Assembly (NCBI RefSeq): GCF_900142295.1
Contig: NZ_FSRL01000001.1
Span: 2,108,001-2,172,000, forward strand
Direction of reading: 5' to 3'
Source of the DNA: Vannielia litorea
GTDB lineage: Bacteria > Pseudomonadota > Alphaproteobacteria > Rhodobacterales > Rhodobacteraceae
Length of the DNA stretch: 64,000 nt
Positions 18,590-28,500 of the stretch are shown here, one piece after another. The notes beneath the pieces are model-generated. The model did not search any database and was not told where the DNA came from. It saw only the letters and a program-made list of their open reading frames with translations. A program made the translations under genes and the position numbers. Each line of letters opens with the position of its first letter. The first letter of the stretch is position 1.

Positions 18590-20550
18590 TGAACCGTGAA
18601 TTCCTCAATGCCTACAACCGCGAACTGGCGATTCTCTACGAGCGGTCCAAGGAGTTTGCCGAGGAGTACCCCGGCATCGCCGAGCGTCTCGGCGGCCTGA
18701 CCGAAGACAAGCTGGAGCCGGGGCTTGCCGGCCTCTTCGAGGGCACCGCCTTCATGGCCGCCCGCATCCAGCTCGCCATCCAGGGCGAGTTCGATACCTT
18801 CACCACCGCCCTGCTCGAACAGCTGATGCCGGATTACCTGGCGCCCACGCCCTCCGCGATGATCGTGCAGGCCAATCCCGATTTTTCCGAGAAGGATCTG
18901 GTGGAGGGCAGCAGCTTTCCGGCCGGCTCCTATCTCGACGCCACCTATGTCGAGCGCGAGCAGCGGGTTTCGGCCCGGTTCCGCCTCTCGGCCCCGCTGA
19001 CCCTCTGGCCGCTCGAGATCGACACCGCCACCTACATGCCCTCCGCCGGCCCGATGCAGGCGCTCGGGCTCGACGTGATGCGCCAGACCGGGGCCGGGCT
19101 GCGGCTGCGCTTCGTCCGCCGCACCGACAACGAGGTGCGCGACCCCGAGCTGCCGCCCAGGAAGGGCGACAAGCCGGCGCTGGTGAACGAGATCACCGCC
19201 AGCGAGATCCCGATCTACCTGAACGGCGCGCGGGCCGACATGGTCTCGCTCTACGAACAGCTCTTCGCCGACACCTGCCGCGTCACCCTGCGCTACCTCG
19301 ACCGCAACGGCGACCCGGTGTTCCTGCCCTGCCCGCCGGGCTTTCTGGAGCAGGTCGGCTTCCGCGAGGAAGAGCGGCTCTTCCCCGAGGAAGACAAGAT
19401 CTTCGAGGGCTACTCGCTGCTGCGTGAGTACTGGGTGCTGCCGCAAAAGTTTCTCGGCTTCCGCATGGTCGGGCTCAAGCGCCTGCTGGCCCGGATCCCC
19501 GCGCCCATGTTCGACGTGCTGATCGAGTTCTCCAAGAGCCAGCCCCGGCTGGCCGCGCTGATCGAGCCTTCCAACTTCCGCCTCTACGCCGCACCCGCGG
19601 TCAACCTCTTCGAAGAGCGGTGCAGCCGGGTCCGGCCCGATCCCAAGTTCAACGAGTATCTCGTGGTGCCCGATTCCAGCCCGGCGGTGAACTACGAGGT
19701 CCACCGGATCAAGGAGGTCTACGCGCATTACCCCGGCATGCGAAAGAAGGTCCGGGTCAACCGGCTCTACTCCCAGCCCGACAGCGAGGTGCGCCCCGCC
19801 GATGCGCTCTACTACAGCCACCACCGCAAGCCCCGGCGCCTGACCGAGAAGGAGCGGCGCTTCGGCTTCGGCGGCAATTACGTCGGCACCGAGACCTATG
19901 TCTCGATCTACGAGCCCGCCGGTCTCGATGACGAGGAGCGCGTGCAGCGGCTCCAGGTCATCGCGCTCTGCTCCAACCGTCACCTGGTGCAGCAGCTGCC
20001 GATCGGGCAGAGCCAGGTCGACTTCCGGCTCACCGATGACGTGAACGTGCCGCTCGCCTGCATCTCGGGCCCGACCCCGCCGCGCGTCGCCATCGCCGAC
20101 CTCGACCACAACGACCCCCGCATCGGCCACCATGGCGAGGTGATGTGGCGGCTCGTCAACCTGCTCTCCTTCAACCAGCTCGGCCTGAAGGACCGCCACT
20201 CCGACGATCCCGCCGGCGGGCTGCGCGAGTTGCTCGGCCTGTTCTCCGACATCGGCGATTCGATCACCGAGCGGCAGATCCGCGGCATCACCGGCATCGC
20301 CTCCCGCCCGATCACCCGCTCGCTCCGGCGGCCCGACGGCTACCACGCCGCGCGCGGCACCGAGGTGACCGTCCGCTTCGACGAGCGGGCCTTCGAGGGC
20401 ACCGGCATCATGCTGCTCGGCGCCGTGATCGACAGGTTCTTCGCCGATTACGCCCATATGAACAGCTTCACCGAGACCGTCCTCGTCTCCGACACCCGCG
20501 GCGAGGTGATGCGCTTTTCTCCGCGTTCCGGCACCGGGCCGCTGCTGTGA
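18589..20550 (+). CDS. tssF: Type VI baseplate protein TssF (VasA/ImpG)
   Basis: A 653-residue protein of normal length. The N-terminal FLNAYNRELAILYERSKEFA and EYPGIAERLG are the hallmark of the family, as is SRPITRSLRRPDG near the end. It makes the baseplate wedge with TssG and TssE. The ATG overlaps the tssE stop and the TGA overlaps the tssG GTG, so tssE-tssF-tssG are co-translated. Confidence 0.96.
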   Translation: MNREFLNAYNRELAILYERSKEFAEEYPGIAERLGGLTEDKLEPGLAGLFEGTAFMAARIQLAIQGEFDTFTTALLEQLMPDYLAPTPSAMIVQANPDFSEKDLVEGSSFPAGSYLDATYVEREQRVSARFRLSAPLTLWPLEIDTATYMPSAGPMQALGLDVMRQTGAGLRLRFVRRTDNEVRDPELPPRKGDKPALVNEITASEIPIYLNGARADMVSLYEQLFADTCRVTLRYLDRNGDPVFLPCPPGFLEQVGFREEERLFPEEDKIFEGYSLLREYWVLPQKFLGFRMVGLKRLLARIPAPMFDVLIEFSKSQPRLAALIEPSNFRLYAAPAVNLFEERCSRVRPDPKFNEYLVVPDSSPAVNYEVHRIKEVYAHYPGMRKKVRVNRLYSQPDSEVRPADALYYSHHRKPRRLTEKERRFGFGGNYVGTETYVSIYEPAGLDDEERVQRLQVIALCSNRHLVQQLPIGQSQVDFRLTDDVNVPLACISGPTPPRVAIADLDHNDPRIGHHGEVMWRLVNLLSFNQLGLKDRHSDDPAGGLRELLGLFSDIGDSITERQIRGITGIASRPITRSLRRPDGYHAARGTEVTVRFDERAFEGTGIMLLGAVIDRFFADYAHMNSFTETVLVSDTRGEVMRFSPRSGTGPLL

Positions 20551-21632
20551 GCGCAAAGGCCAGATCCGCACGACCAGAGGCGCCCAAGCCCCTCCCGCTC
20601 GAAAAGGCGCGCACCCGGCGCGAGATGCTCGAGGCCGAGCCCTACCGCTTCAACATCCACGCCCTGCTGCGCGAGCTGGAGCGGATGCACCCCGACAAGC
20701 CCCGGATCGGCCAGAGCCAGGTTCTGGCGCAGGAGATCGTCAGCGTCGGCCAGGATCCCTTCATGGATTTCCCGGCCTCCAACGTGCAGGCCTTCGAGGT
20801 GCGCGAAGACGAGGTGCCCCGGCTCCGCACGCGGTTTCTGGGCTTTTTCGGCCCCCAGGGCCCTCTGCCGCTGCTGACCACCGCCGAGGCGATGCGCTGG
20901 AAGCTGGCCGGCGACGATGCCTTCATCCGCTTCGCCGACATCTTCGCCACCCGCTTTCTTCAGCTGTTCCACCGGGTCTGGGCCGACGCGCGCCCGATCG
21001 CCCAGTTCGACCACCCCGAGAAAGACCGCTTCGCGGCCTACGTCGGCTCCACCATCGGCATCGGCACCCCGCCCTACCGCGACCGCGACCGCGTGCCAGA
21101 CATCGCCAAGCTGCCCTTTGCCGGCATCATGGCCAGCCGGGTCAAGAGCGCCAAGCGGCTCCAGCAGGTGCTCGAGGGCGTGCTGGGCGTCGATGTGCGG
21201 ATCCGCGAGCGCGAGGGCATCTGGCTCGATTTCGAGGAGAGCGACCTCACCCGCCTCGGCCAGAGCGGCGCCCAGCTCGGCCAGAACACCTATGCCGGCC
21301 GCCGGGTCTATTCGATCAACGACAAGGCCACCATCGAGATCCGCACCGACCTGCTCGACGATTACGAAAGTTTCCTGCCCGGCGGAGACATGTTTGAACG
21401 GCTCGCGGATATGGTAAGGTTCTATCTGGGCGAGCAGATTGATTTCGATGTCGAGCTCGCCCTGCCCCGGCGGCTGTGCCCCAAGGCCCAGCTCGGCACC
21501 AAGGGGCGTCTGGGTTACACCACCTGGACCCCCCTGAAGGCCGAAGCCGCGGGCACGGGTGACGAGGATTATGTTTCAGATGCCAGGTTCAGCCTTCATC
21601 AGGCTGTGATCGGCAACATTCAAACCGGGTAA
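20547..21632 (+). CDS. tssG: Type VI baseplate protein TssG (VasB/ImpH)
   Basis: A 361-residue protein starting at GTG 20547, which overlaps the tssF TGA by four bases (GTGA). An open frame reaching back to 20145 is a shadow of tssF. Family segments: YRFNIHALLRELERMHPDKPR, FLGFFGPQGPLPLLTTAEA, FADIFATRFLQLFHRVWA and LGYTTWTPL near the C-terminus. Two TssG copies clamp TssF in the baseplate wedge. 34 bases separate it from clpV. Confidence 0.94.
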   Translation: MSAKARSARPEAPKPLPLEKARTRREMLEAEPYRFNIHALLRELERMHPDKPRIGQSQVLAQEIVSVGQDPFMDFPASNVQAFEVREDEVPRLRTRFLGFFGPQGPLPLLTTAEAMRWKLAGDDAFIRFADIFATRFLQLFHRVWADARPIAQFDHPEKDRFAAYVGSTIGIGTPPYRDRDRVPDIAKLPFAGIMASRVKSAKRLQQVLEGVLGVDVRIREREGIWLDFEESDLTRLGQSGAQLGQNTYAGRRVYSINDKATIEIRTDLLDDYESFLPGGDMFERLADMVRFYLGEQIDFDVELALPRRLCPKAQLGTKGRLGYTTWTPLKAEAAGTGDEDYVSDARFSLHQAVIGNIQTG

Positions 21633-21666
21633 AAAGCACGCATTTCAATAGGGACGGAAACACAAA

Positions 21667-24468
21667 ATGTCTGACGTGAGCCTCGAAACCGTTGCCGGCA
21701 AGCTCAATCGCACCGGCTACGACGCCTTCATGAAAGCCCACCGCCACGCGCGCAGCGAGGGCAACCGCAACGTCGAGGTGGCCCATTGGTTCTTCCATAT
21801 GGTCGCAAACGAGAAGAGCGACATCTCCGTTGCCCTGCAGAACTACGGCATCGACCGCTCCAAGGTGCTGGCCGAACTGCAGAAAAAGATCGACGACTAC
21901 CGCAAGAACGTCACCGAGATGCCCGGCTTCGCCGAGGGCGTGATCGACCTGCTGGATCGCGGCTGGCACTACGGCACCCTGCTGTTCGCCGAGCCGCAGA
22001 TCCGCACCGGCCACCTGCTGGTCGCCTCGCTGAAGGGCAAGGAACTGCTGCGGATGCTCAAGGAGTGCTCGCCCACCCTCGGCGGGCTCAACGTCGAGAC
22101 CATGGTCAACGACGCCCGCGGTGTCTGGGCGCTCTCCGAGGAGGACGACCAGCGCCCGATGGACGGCTCCGGCCTCTCCTCGTCGGGCGGCGGTGGCGGG
22201 GGCGATACCGCCTCCAAGGGCACCGGCGCGCTCGATCGCTACTGCGTCGACCTCACCGCCCAGGCGTCCTCCGGCAAGATGGACCCGATCGTGGGCCGCG
22301 ACGACGAGATCCGCAACATCATCGACGTTCTGATGCGCCGTCGCCAGAACAACCCCATCCTCACCGGCGAGGCGGGCGTGGGCAAGACCGCCGTGGTCGA
22401 GGGCTTCGCGCAGCGGCTGGCAAGCGGAGACGTGCCGCCGCAGCTTCAGGGCAACCGGCTGATGAGCCTCGACATGGGGCTGATGCAGGCCGGCGCCTCG
22501 ATGAAGGGCGAGTTCGAGCAGCGGTTGCGCCAGCTCATCGACGAGGTGCAGGGCTCGGCCACGCCGATCATCCTCTTCATCGACGAGACCCACACGCTGA
22601 TCGGCGCAGGTGGCGCGGCGGGCACCGGCGATGCCGCCAACCTGATGAAGCCCGCGCTGGCCCGCGGCACCCTGCGCACCATCGGCGCGACCACCTGGAT
22701 GGAGTATCAGAAGTACTTCGAGAAGGACCCGGCGCTCACCCGCCGCTTCCAGCCGATCACCGTGGACGAGCCCGATATCGAGCGCGCCTGCTACATGCTG
22801 CGCGGGATCATGAAACCGATGGAGGAGCACCACAAGGTCCGCATCTCCGACGAGGCCATCGTCGCCGCCGTCCAGCTGTCCAGCCGCTACATCCCGGCCC
22901 GCCAGCTGCCCGACAAGGCGGTGTCGCTGCTCGATACCGCCGCGGCGCGGGTGGCGATCTCGCAAAGCACCACCCCCGCCCGCATCGCCGACCTCAAGGC
23001 CACCATCGCCAAGTTCGAGGCCGAGCTTCTGGGCAAGGAGCGCCAGGCCGAGCTGGGCGAGACCGCCGAGGAGCGCAAGGTCGAGGTCCGGGAGGAGATC
23101 GAGAAGGCCAAGGAGGCGCTCGTCGCCGCCGAAAAGATGTATGAGGACGAGAAGGCCATCGTGCAGGAGGTGCTGGAGCTGCGCGCCCAGCTCACCGGCG
23201 TGGGCGACGGCAAGCTGGCCATCGACAAGCCCTCCGAGGTGCCCCCGACCCCGGAACAGGCCCACGAGGCGCAGGACGCCGCCGATGCGGCCGCCGTGGC
23301 GGGCGATGAGGCCCCCGCTCCCGCCCCCGAGTCGGTGGACATCCCCGAGGAGCACGCCGCCCCCGCCACCGGCGACGACGCCGCCAAGCTGCGCGAGGCG
23401 CTGGCCGCCAAGGTGGCCGAGCTCGACAGCCGCGATGCCGATGACCGGATGATCTACTCCCACGTCGATTACAACGCCGTGGCCTCCGTGGTGGGCGATT
23501 GGACGGGCATCCCCGTGGGCCGCATGGTGGCCGACGAGCTGCAGGCCATCCTCACCCTGGCCGACCGCCTCAAGGAGCGCGTCTGCGGGCAGGATCACGG
23601 GCTGGAGATGATCGCCAAGCGCATCGAGACCTCCACCGCCAAGCTCGACAACCCGGGCAAGCCGATCGGTGTCTTCATGCTCGCCGGCCCCTCCGGCGTC
23701 GGCAAGACGGAAACCGCGCTGGCCCTGGCCGAGGCGATCTACGGCGGCGAGCAGAACGTCATCACCATCGCCATGTCGGAGTATCAGGAGGCCCACACGG
23801 TGGCGCTGCTCAAGGGCGCGCCTCCGGGCTACGTGGGCTACGGCGAGGGCGGGCGGCTCACCGAGGCGGTGCGCCGCAAGCCCTACTCCGTGGTGCTTCT
23901 GGACGAGGTCGAAAAGGCCCACCCGGATGTGCACGAGCTCTTCTTCCAGGTCTTCGACAAGGGCCACATGGAGGATGGCTCGGGCCGGCCCATCGACTTC
24001 AAGAACTGCCTGATCCTGCTCACCTCCAACGCCGGCACCGATGTCATCATGGACATGTGCCAGCAAGGCGAGGCGCGGCCCGATGCCGAGGCCCTGGCCG
24101 AGGCGCTCAAGCCCTCGCTGCTCGAGGTCTTCCCGCCCGCGCTCCTGGGCCGGATCGTCACCATCCCCTACTACCCGCTCAGCAAGGACGTGCTGGCGAT
24201 GATCACCAAGCTGAAGATCGGCTCCATTGTGAAGCGCGTGCGGCAGAACCACAACGCCACGATGACCTACTCCGACGCGGTGATCGAGCACATCGTCAGC
24301 CAGTGCAACGACCCGGATTCGGGCGGCCGGATGATCGACAACATCATCACCCAGACCATCCTGCCCGATCTCTCCCGCGCCATCCTCGAGAAGGCCGTGG
24401 GCGGCGAGGAGCTGAAATCCATCGCGGTCGACGTGAAGGACGAGGCCTTCGACTACCAGCTGGCCTGA
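21667..24468 (+). CDS. clpV: Type VI sheath-recycling ATPase ClpV (TssH)
   Basis: A 933-residue AAA+ unfoldase. The N-terminal ClpN-like region (1-160) recognises contracted sheath. The first AAA domain has Walker [10 protein letters not shown] (near 235) and Walker [10 protein letters not shown] (near 302). A Glu/Lys-rich coiled-coil middle domain (about 430-520) is followed by an Ala/Pro/Glu-rich insertion (about 525-575). The second AAA domain has GPSGVGKTE (near 675) and [14 protein letters not shown] (near 742). It is slightly longer than usual because of the insertion. Strong co-localisation with tssB/tssC supports ClpV rather than ClpB. Confidence 0.96.
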   Translation: MSDVSLETVAGKLNRTGYDAFMKAHRHARSEGNRNVEVAHWFFHMVANEKSDISVALQNYGIDRSKVLAELQKKIDDYRKNVTEMPGFAEGVIDLLDRGWHYGTLLFAEPQIRTGHLLVASLKGKELLRMLKECSPTLGGLNVETMVNDARGVWALSEEDDQRPMDGSGLSSSGGGGGGDTASKGTGALDRYCVDLTAQASSGKMDPIVGRDDEIRNIIDVLMRRRQNNPILTGEAGVGKTAVVEGFAQRLASGDVPPQLQGNRLMSLDMGLMQAGASMKGEFEQRLRQLIDEVQGSATPIILFIDETHTLIGAGGAAGTGDAANLMKPALARGTLRTIGATTWMEYQKYFEKDPALTRRFQPITVDEPDIERACYMLRGIMKPMEEHHKVRISDEAIVAAVQLSSRYIPARQLPDKAVSLLDTAAARVAISQSTTPARIADLKATIAKFEAELLGKERQAELGETAEERKVEVREEIEKAKEALVAAEKMYEDEKAIVQEVLELRAQLTGVGDGKLAIDKPSEVPPTPEQAHEAQDAADAAAVAGDEAPAPAPESVDIPEEHAAPATGDDAAKLREALAAKVAELDSRDADDRMIYSHVDYNAVASVVGDWTGIPVGRMVADELQAILTLADRLKERVCGQDHGLEMIAKRIETSTAKLDNPGKPIGVFMLAGPSGVGKTETALALAEAIYGGEQNVITIAMSEYQEAHTVALLKGAPPGYVGYGEGGRLTEAVRRKPYSVVLLDEVEKAHPDVHELFFQVFDKGHMEDGSGRPIDFKNCLILLTSNAGTDVIMDMCQQGEARPDAEALAEALKPSLLEVFPPALLGRIVTIPYYPLSKDVLAMITKLKIGSIVKRVRQNHNATMTYSDAVIEHIVSQCNDPDSGGRMIDNIITQTILPDLSRAILEKAVGGEELKSIAVDVKDEAFDYQLA

Positions 24469-24484
24469 CCGGGTCAGCCCCCAT

Positions 24485-24510
24485 GCGGGCTCCGAATTTC
24501 CGGAGCCCGC
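24485..24510 (+). terminator. Hairpin between clpV and the next gene
   Basis: Perfect 10-bp stem GCGGGCTCCG/CGGAGCCCGC with a six-base loop, 16 bases past the clpV stop. No T-run follows, so termination is probably partial. Confidence 0.45.
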
Positions 24511-24543
24511 CCAAGCCTGTCCAAAGTCATTAGGAGAAAAGTC

Positions 24544-24975
24544 ATGACCCAGTCGCTCAGCGCAGCATTTCCCGACCTGCGCTTCACCCCGCAGCAGATC
24601 TACCTCACCGACCCGGAGCTTGCGCTCGTGGTCTCCGACTTCTGGAAGACCGGCGCCACCCTCGCCTTTTCCCACCGCGACCGCGCCTTCATCCAGGCCG
24701 CCCTCTTCGTCGCCGTCGATGCCTCCGAGAAGGCCGGGCTGCTGTTCGGGATCTACAAGTCCTTCGTCGGCGCGACGCCGAGCCAGAGCCTCGTGAAGCT
24801 GGCGCAGAAGCTCGCCACGACCGGGGCCAAATACGCCTACCAGCGCTATATCGACGATGACCCCAAGTATTCCGCCGTCGGGCGGGCCGCGGTGCAATAC
24901 GGCGGCTTTGCCACCGAGTGGCGGGTGCGCGCGGGCACCGGCGACGAGAGCGCCCTGTCCGATTTCACTGCCTGA
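24544..24975 (+). CDS. Unrecognised T6SS-locus protein
   Basis: A 143-residue protein with a strong RBS (AGGAG, 7-8 bases before ATG 24544). I do not recognise the family. Visible: a helical central part (FWKTGATLAFSHRDRAFIQA, AALFVAVDASEKAGLLFGIY), a C-terminal YAYQRYIDDDPKYS segment and a final VRAGTGDESALSDF. No signal peptide; at most one weakly amphipathic helix near residue 60. Last gene of the T6SS block; it could be an accessory, effector or immunity protein. Confidence 0.8.
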   Translation: MTQSLSAAFPDLRFTPQQIYLTDPELALVVSDFWKTGATLAFSHRDRAFIQAALFVAVDASEKAGLLFGIYKSFVGATPSQSLVKLAQKLATTGAKYAYQRYIDDDPKYSAVGRAAVQYGGFATEWRVRAGTGDESALSDFTA

Positions 24976-25003
24976 CCCACGGCAGGCCTCACCTGCTCCT
25001 GAC

Positions 25004-25030
25004 CGGCGGCGCACAGCCTTTGCGCCGCCG
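25004..25030 (+). terminator. Hairpin closing the T6SS block
   Basis: Perfect 10-bp stem CGGCGGCGCA/TGCGCCGCCG with a seven-base loop, 28 bases past the last T6SS gene. It lacks a T-run, so confidence as a terminator is moderate. Confidence 0.5.
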
Positions 25031-25168
25031 CTCCTTCGCCCTGCCGCAAAAGTGACGCAAGGTCACCACAACGTCAGGGTGAAAAAGCCGTCAGCCGGTC
25101 GTCTGTTGGTCGTCTTTTTGCCCCATTTCACCCCCAGCGTCTGCCTAAGGCCACTAGGGGAGCCCGTC

Positions 25169-25336
25169 ATGGAATTTCTGACCTCGATCACTGTCGGACA
25201 GGTGATTTCCGCCTTTCTCGTCTGCGTTCTGATCCGCGAAATCCTGTTCACCGTTTCGCACATCCTGCCCGACAGCATCGCCGGTCCCGGTGGCTGGCTG
25301 ATCGACACGGGGCCCGAGAGCCGCGAGGGCGAATAA
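25169..25336 (+). CDS. Small membrane protein of unknown function
   Basis: A 55-residue ORF with a strong AGGGGAG site just upstream of ATG 25169. One hydrophobic helix (VISAFLVCVLIREILFTVSHIL) suggests a single-pass inner-membrane peptide with a short polar tail rich in Glu. Gene-like because of the RBS and the helix; no family recognised. It is convergent with the glycerate kinase gene, which ends nine bases beyond it. Confidence 0.6.
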   Translation: MEFLTSITVGQVISAFLVCVLIREILFTVSHILPDSIAGPGGWLIDTGPESREGE

Positions 25337-25345
25337 GCCCCCGGC

Positions 25346-26614
25346 TCAGAAGCTCGTCTTGCCCGGCTCGCGCCGGATGAGAACCTGAAGGTCGGCCACA
25401 TTGGTGCCGGTCCCGCCGGTCATCAGCAGGTCGCCCGAGAGCTTCAGCCCGTTGTAGGCATCATTTCGCGCCAGGTAGTCGGCCGGGCGCTTGCCCGCCG
25501 CCGCCAGCCGCGCCAGCGTGCCGTGGTCCACCAGGCCGCCCGCCGCATCGGTGGGGCCGTCGCGGCCATCGGTGCCGCCGGAGAGAAACACCCACTCCCC
25601 CGGCCAGCGCGCCAGTTCGGCCACCCGCAGCGCAAGCTGCTGGTTGCGCCCGCCCATGCCGGGGTTCTCGCCCAGCCGCACGGTCGTTTCGCCGCCGAAG
25701 AGCGTGATTCCGGGGCCCATGTCGCCCGCGGCCACCACCGCCTGCGCGGCCTCCTCCACATCGCCCTCCAACGGCTCCAGCACCACCCGCGCCCCCGGCG
25801 CGGCGCGCTCCATCGCCATCAGGCTCACGCCGTTGGAGCCGATGATCTCGTTCTGCGCCGGCGGCAGCGGCGGCAACTCGGCGGCCTTCACGTCGAGATA
25901 CGCCCGCACCGAGGCCGGAAGGCTCTCCCAAATGCCAAGCTCCGCGCAAAGCGCGCGCGCCTCGGCCCTTGTGCCGATCGGCGGCGCCGTGGGGCCGGAG
26001 GCGATGGTCGACAGGTCGTCGCCCAACACGTCCGAGAGGATCAGCGCACGCACCTCCGCCGGGGCCGCCGCACGCAGAAAGCCGCCGCCCTTCAGCCGCG
26101 AGAGTTGCTGGCGCACCAGGTTCATCTTGCGGATGTCGGCGCCGCTCGCCAGCAGCGCCGCATTGACGGCTGCCTTGTCGGCCAGGCTCACGCCCTCCAC
26201 CGGTGCAGTCAGCAGCGCCGATCCGCCGCCCGAGACCAGCGCCAGCACCCGCTCGCCCTCGCCCGCGCGCGCCAGCATCTCCAGCACCGCCTCGCCCGCC
26301 GCCAGCCCGCCCGCATCTGGCACCGGATGGGCGGCCACCATGACCGTCGCGCCCGGCACCTCGCCCGCGTTTTCCGGGTTTGTGACCACCAGCGCGGCCT
26401 CCACCGGCCCGACCCGCTCCAGCGCCGCGCGCATCATCGACGGGGCAGCCTTGCCCACCGCGATCACGAAACGCCCCTGCCAGCCCTCGGCCTCCAGCGC
26501 CCGCGCCACCGCCGCGCCGGGGTCGGCGGCGGCCACGCCGGCACGGAAAATCAACTCGGCTTCAGCCCGCAGTGCGGAGCGCGCCGCGTGGGCGCTTTCG
26601 CTTTCCTCTGTCAT
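25346..26614 (-). CDS. Glycerate kinase (MOFRL family)
   Basis: A 422-residue enzyme, usual length for the bacterial glycerate kinases of the GckA/TtuD type, which phosphorylate D-glycerate to 2-phosphoglycerate in serine-cycle, tartrate or photorespiration-like routes. The N-terminal domain shows VIAVGKAAPSMM and LVSGGGSALLTAP; the C-terminal MOFRL domain shows FGGETTVRL, GGRNQQLAL, SGGTDGRDGPTDAAGG and GGTGTNVADL. I took the start MTEESESA (ATG at 26614), since the upstream extension of 14 codons is not conserved-looking. Divergent from the regulator gene at 26772. Confidence 0.93.
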   Translation of the reverse strand: MTEESESAHAARSALRAEAELIFRAGVAAADPGAAVARALEAEGWQGRFVIAVGKAAPSMMRAALERVGPVEAALVVTNPENAGEVPGATVMVAAHPVPDAGGLAAGEAVLEMLARAGEGERVLALVSGGGSALLTAPVEGVSLADKAAVNAALLASGADIRKMNLVRQQLSRLKGGGFLRAAAPAEVRALILSDVLGDDLSTIASGPTAPPIGTRAEARALCAELGIWESLPASVRAYLDVKAAELPPLPPAQNEIIGSNGVSLMAMERAAPGARVVLEPLEGDVEEAAQAVVAAGDMGPGITLFGGETTVRLGENPGMGGRNQQLALRVAELARWPGEWVFLSGGTDGRDGPTDAAGGLVDHGTLARLAAAGKRPADYLARNDAYNGLKLSGDLLMTGGTGTNVADLQVLIRREPGKTSF

Positions 26615-26690
26615 GGCGCCACACTCTCTCAAGCGCTCGCCGAGTGCCAGTGTCAAAACGCGCCGCCCCTCGCCTCCCCACCGCCGGATC

Positions 26691-26746
26691 GGTTAACGTG
26701 AATAAAGCGTGAAGGCCCCTTCTCAAGGGTCATTTCACGGTTAACC
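26691..26746. promoter_or_regulatory. Long nested dyad between glycerate kinase and regulator genes
   Basis: Outer arms GGTTAACGTGAA (26691-26702) and TTCACGGTTAACC (26734-26746) are inverted copies with one base indel. Inside are CCCTT (26717-26721) and AAGGG (26725-26729). This 56-base symmetrical stretch lies 26 bases before the regulator ATG and looks like an operator, possibly autoregulatory. Confidence 0.5.
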
Positions 26747-26771
26747 TAGCGTCACTGCCACGGAGGGTCTG

Positions 26772-28472
26772 ATGGCTCAAGCGGAAGCGAAACAGGAGAG
26801 GGTCGAGGTCAGGGTGCTCTGCATCCGGCTCTTTGGCGTCTTTGCCCTGTCCTGGGAGGACGGCGACGAGATCCGCATCCGCTCCACCAAGATTCGCGCC
26901 ATGCTGGCCATGCTCGCCACCGCGCCCGAGGGCACCCGCACCCGTGCCTGGCTGCAAGACATGCTCTGGGGCCGGTCCGGCCACGAGCACGGCCGCGCCT
27001 CCCTGCGCCGGGCGCTGACCGACCTGCGCGGCATCTTCGGCGACGACTTCGCCGAGCTCTTCGAGGTCAACAATTCCGAGGTCCGGCTCCACCTCGAGCG
27101 CATCCGCGTCACCGGCACGCTGGAGGATGGCGACTTTCTCGAAGGCACCGAGATCGCCGAGGACGGCTTCGAGGAGTGGATCCAGACCCAGCGCAAATCC
27201 AACCGCACCGTGCTCTCCGCCGTGGCCCGCACGCGGCCCGGACGGGTGGCGCAGGAGATCCTCAATCGCGGCCTGCACCTGCACCCCGCCGTGGCGATCC
27301 TGCCCTTCGCCACCGCGCGCGGCTACCAGGGCCCGGTGCAGCTGGGCGACATGATCTCCGAGGAGATCAGCCGCGCCCTCTCGCGCAGCCACATGCTCGA
27401 CGTGATCTCCCATCTCTCCTGCCGCACGCTGGATGCCCGCTCGGTGGCGCTGGAGGAGATCCGCGACAAGCTCGACGCCGATTACGTGGTTGCCGGCAAC
27501 TACCGCACCCAGGGCGACCGGATGACCCTGAACGCCGATTTCATCGACATCAAGACCGGCCGCATCAGCTGGACCCGCGAAATGTCGAGCTCGCTGTCCG
27601 ACTTCCTGCGCGGCGGCGACGAGCTGGTCGGCGGGCTCGCCGGCGAGATCGGCCGCGCGGTGATGGACACCTCGCTCGACCTCGCGGCTGCCGCGCCCCT
27701 GCCCGATGTCGACAGCCACGCCCTGCTGATGAGCTCCATCACCCTGATGCACCGGCTCTCGGTGCAGAGCTTCGCCAAGTCCAAGACCTATCTCGAACAG
27801 GTCATCGAGCGAGTGCCAGACAGCGCCGTGCTGCACGGCTGGATGGGCAAGTGGCACGTGCTCTCCGTGGTGCAGGGCTGGTCGTCGCGGCTCGATGAAG
27901 ACACCGCCACCGCCCGCGACTTCACCGCCCGCGCGCTCGATATCCAGCCCGACAACTCCTTCGCCCTCACCATGGACGGGCTGGTCAACAACAACCTGCT
28001 CAAGCGCCACGATGTCGCCATGCGCCGCTTCGACGAGGCCATCGAGATCGACCCCAACAACGCGCTGGCCTGGCTGCTGAAAGGCGTGCTCCACGCCTTC
28101 ACCGACGATGGCGAGCGCGCCGTGACCTTCACCAACCGCGCCCGCGCCCTCTCCCCGCTCGACCCGCAGGCCTATTACTTCGACTCGCTCTCCGCCGCCG
28201 CCCGGCTGACCGCGCAGGATTTCGAAGGCGCGCTGGAGCTGGCCGACCGCTCGATGCGGGCCAACCGCCGCCACGTCTCGACCCTGCGGGCCCGGATCGT
28301 GGCGCTCTACTACCTCGGCCGGATGGAGGAGGCGCGCGACACCGCCGAGGCCCTCCTGCGGGCCGATCCCGGCTTCAACATCCGCGGCTACCTGCGCAAC
28401 CACCCGGCTGCCGAGTTCAACGCCGGCCAGTCCTGGGCGCTCGCGCTCCGCGAGGCGGGAATTCCGAATTGA
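26772..28472 (+). CDS. SARP-like transcriptional regulator with TPR domain
   Basis: A 566-residue soluble protein. Residues of about 15-110 look like an OmpR/SARP winged-helix DNA-binding domain (CIRLFGVFAL, RSTKIRAMLAMLA, GRASLRRALTDLR). About 170-290 resemble the TolB-like/adenylate-cyclase-associated region (AVAILPFATARG, ADYVVAGNYRTQGDRM). From about 310 to the end are TPR-type helical repeats (DNSFALTMDGL, NNALAWLLKGVLH, LDPQAYYFDSLSA). This is the architecture of CadC/HilA-like or SARP regulators without a membrane helix. It heads a four-gene plus-strand run with 28-49-base gaps and probably controls it. GGAGGG precedes ATG 26772. Confidence 0.85.
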   Translation: MAQAEAKQERVEVRVLCIRLFGVFALSWEDGDEIRIRSTKIRAMLAMLATAPEGTRTRAWLQDMLWGRSGHEHGRASLRRALTDLRGIFGDDFAELFEVNNSEVRLHLERIRVTGTLEDGDFLEGTEIAEDGFEEWIQTQRKSNRTVLSAVARTRPGRVAQEILNRGLHLHPAVAILPFATARGYQGPVQLGDMISEEISRALSRSHMLDVISHLSCRTLDARSVALEEIRDKLDADYVVAGNYRTQGDRMTLNADFIDIKTGRISWTREMSSSLSDFLRGGDELVGGLAGEIGRAVMDTSLDLAAAAPLPDVDSHALLMSSITLMHRLSVQSFAKSKTYLEQVIERVPDSAVLHGWMGKWHVLSVVQGWSSRLDEDTATARDFTARALDIQPDNSFALTMDGLVNNNLLKRHDVAMRRFDEAIEIDPNNALAWLLKGVLHAFTDDGERAVTFTNRARALSPLDPQAYYFDSLSAAARLTAQDFEGALELADRSMRANRRHVSTLRARIVALYYLGRMEEARDTAEALLRADPGFNIRGYLRNHPAAEFNAGQSWALALREAGIPN

Positions 28473-28500
28473 AACATCCACCAGCAAGGGGAACAGGGAC

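Noticed and set aside
21589..25014. 1141-codon minus-strand frame
   Set aside because: Antisense shadow of clpV; low-complexity Gly/Leu/Val/Asp composition.
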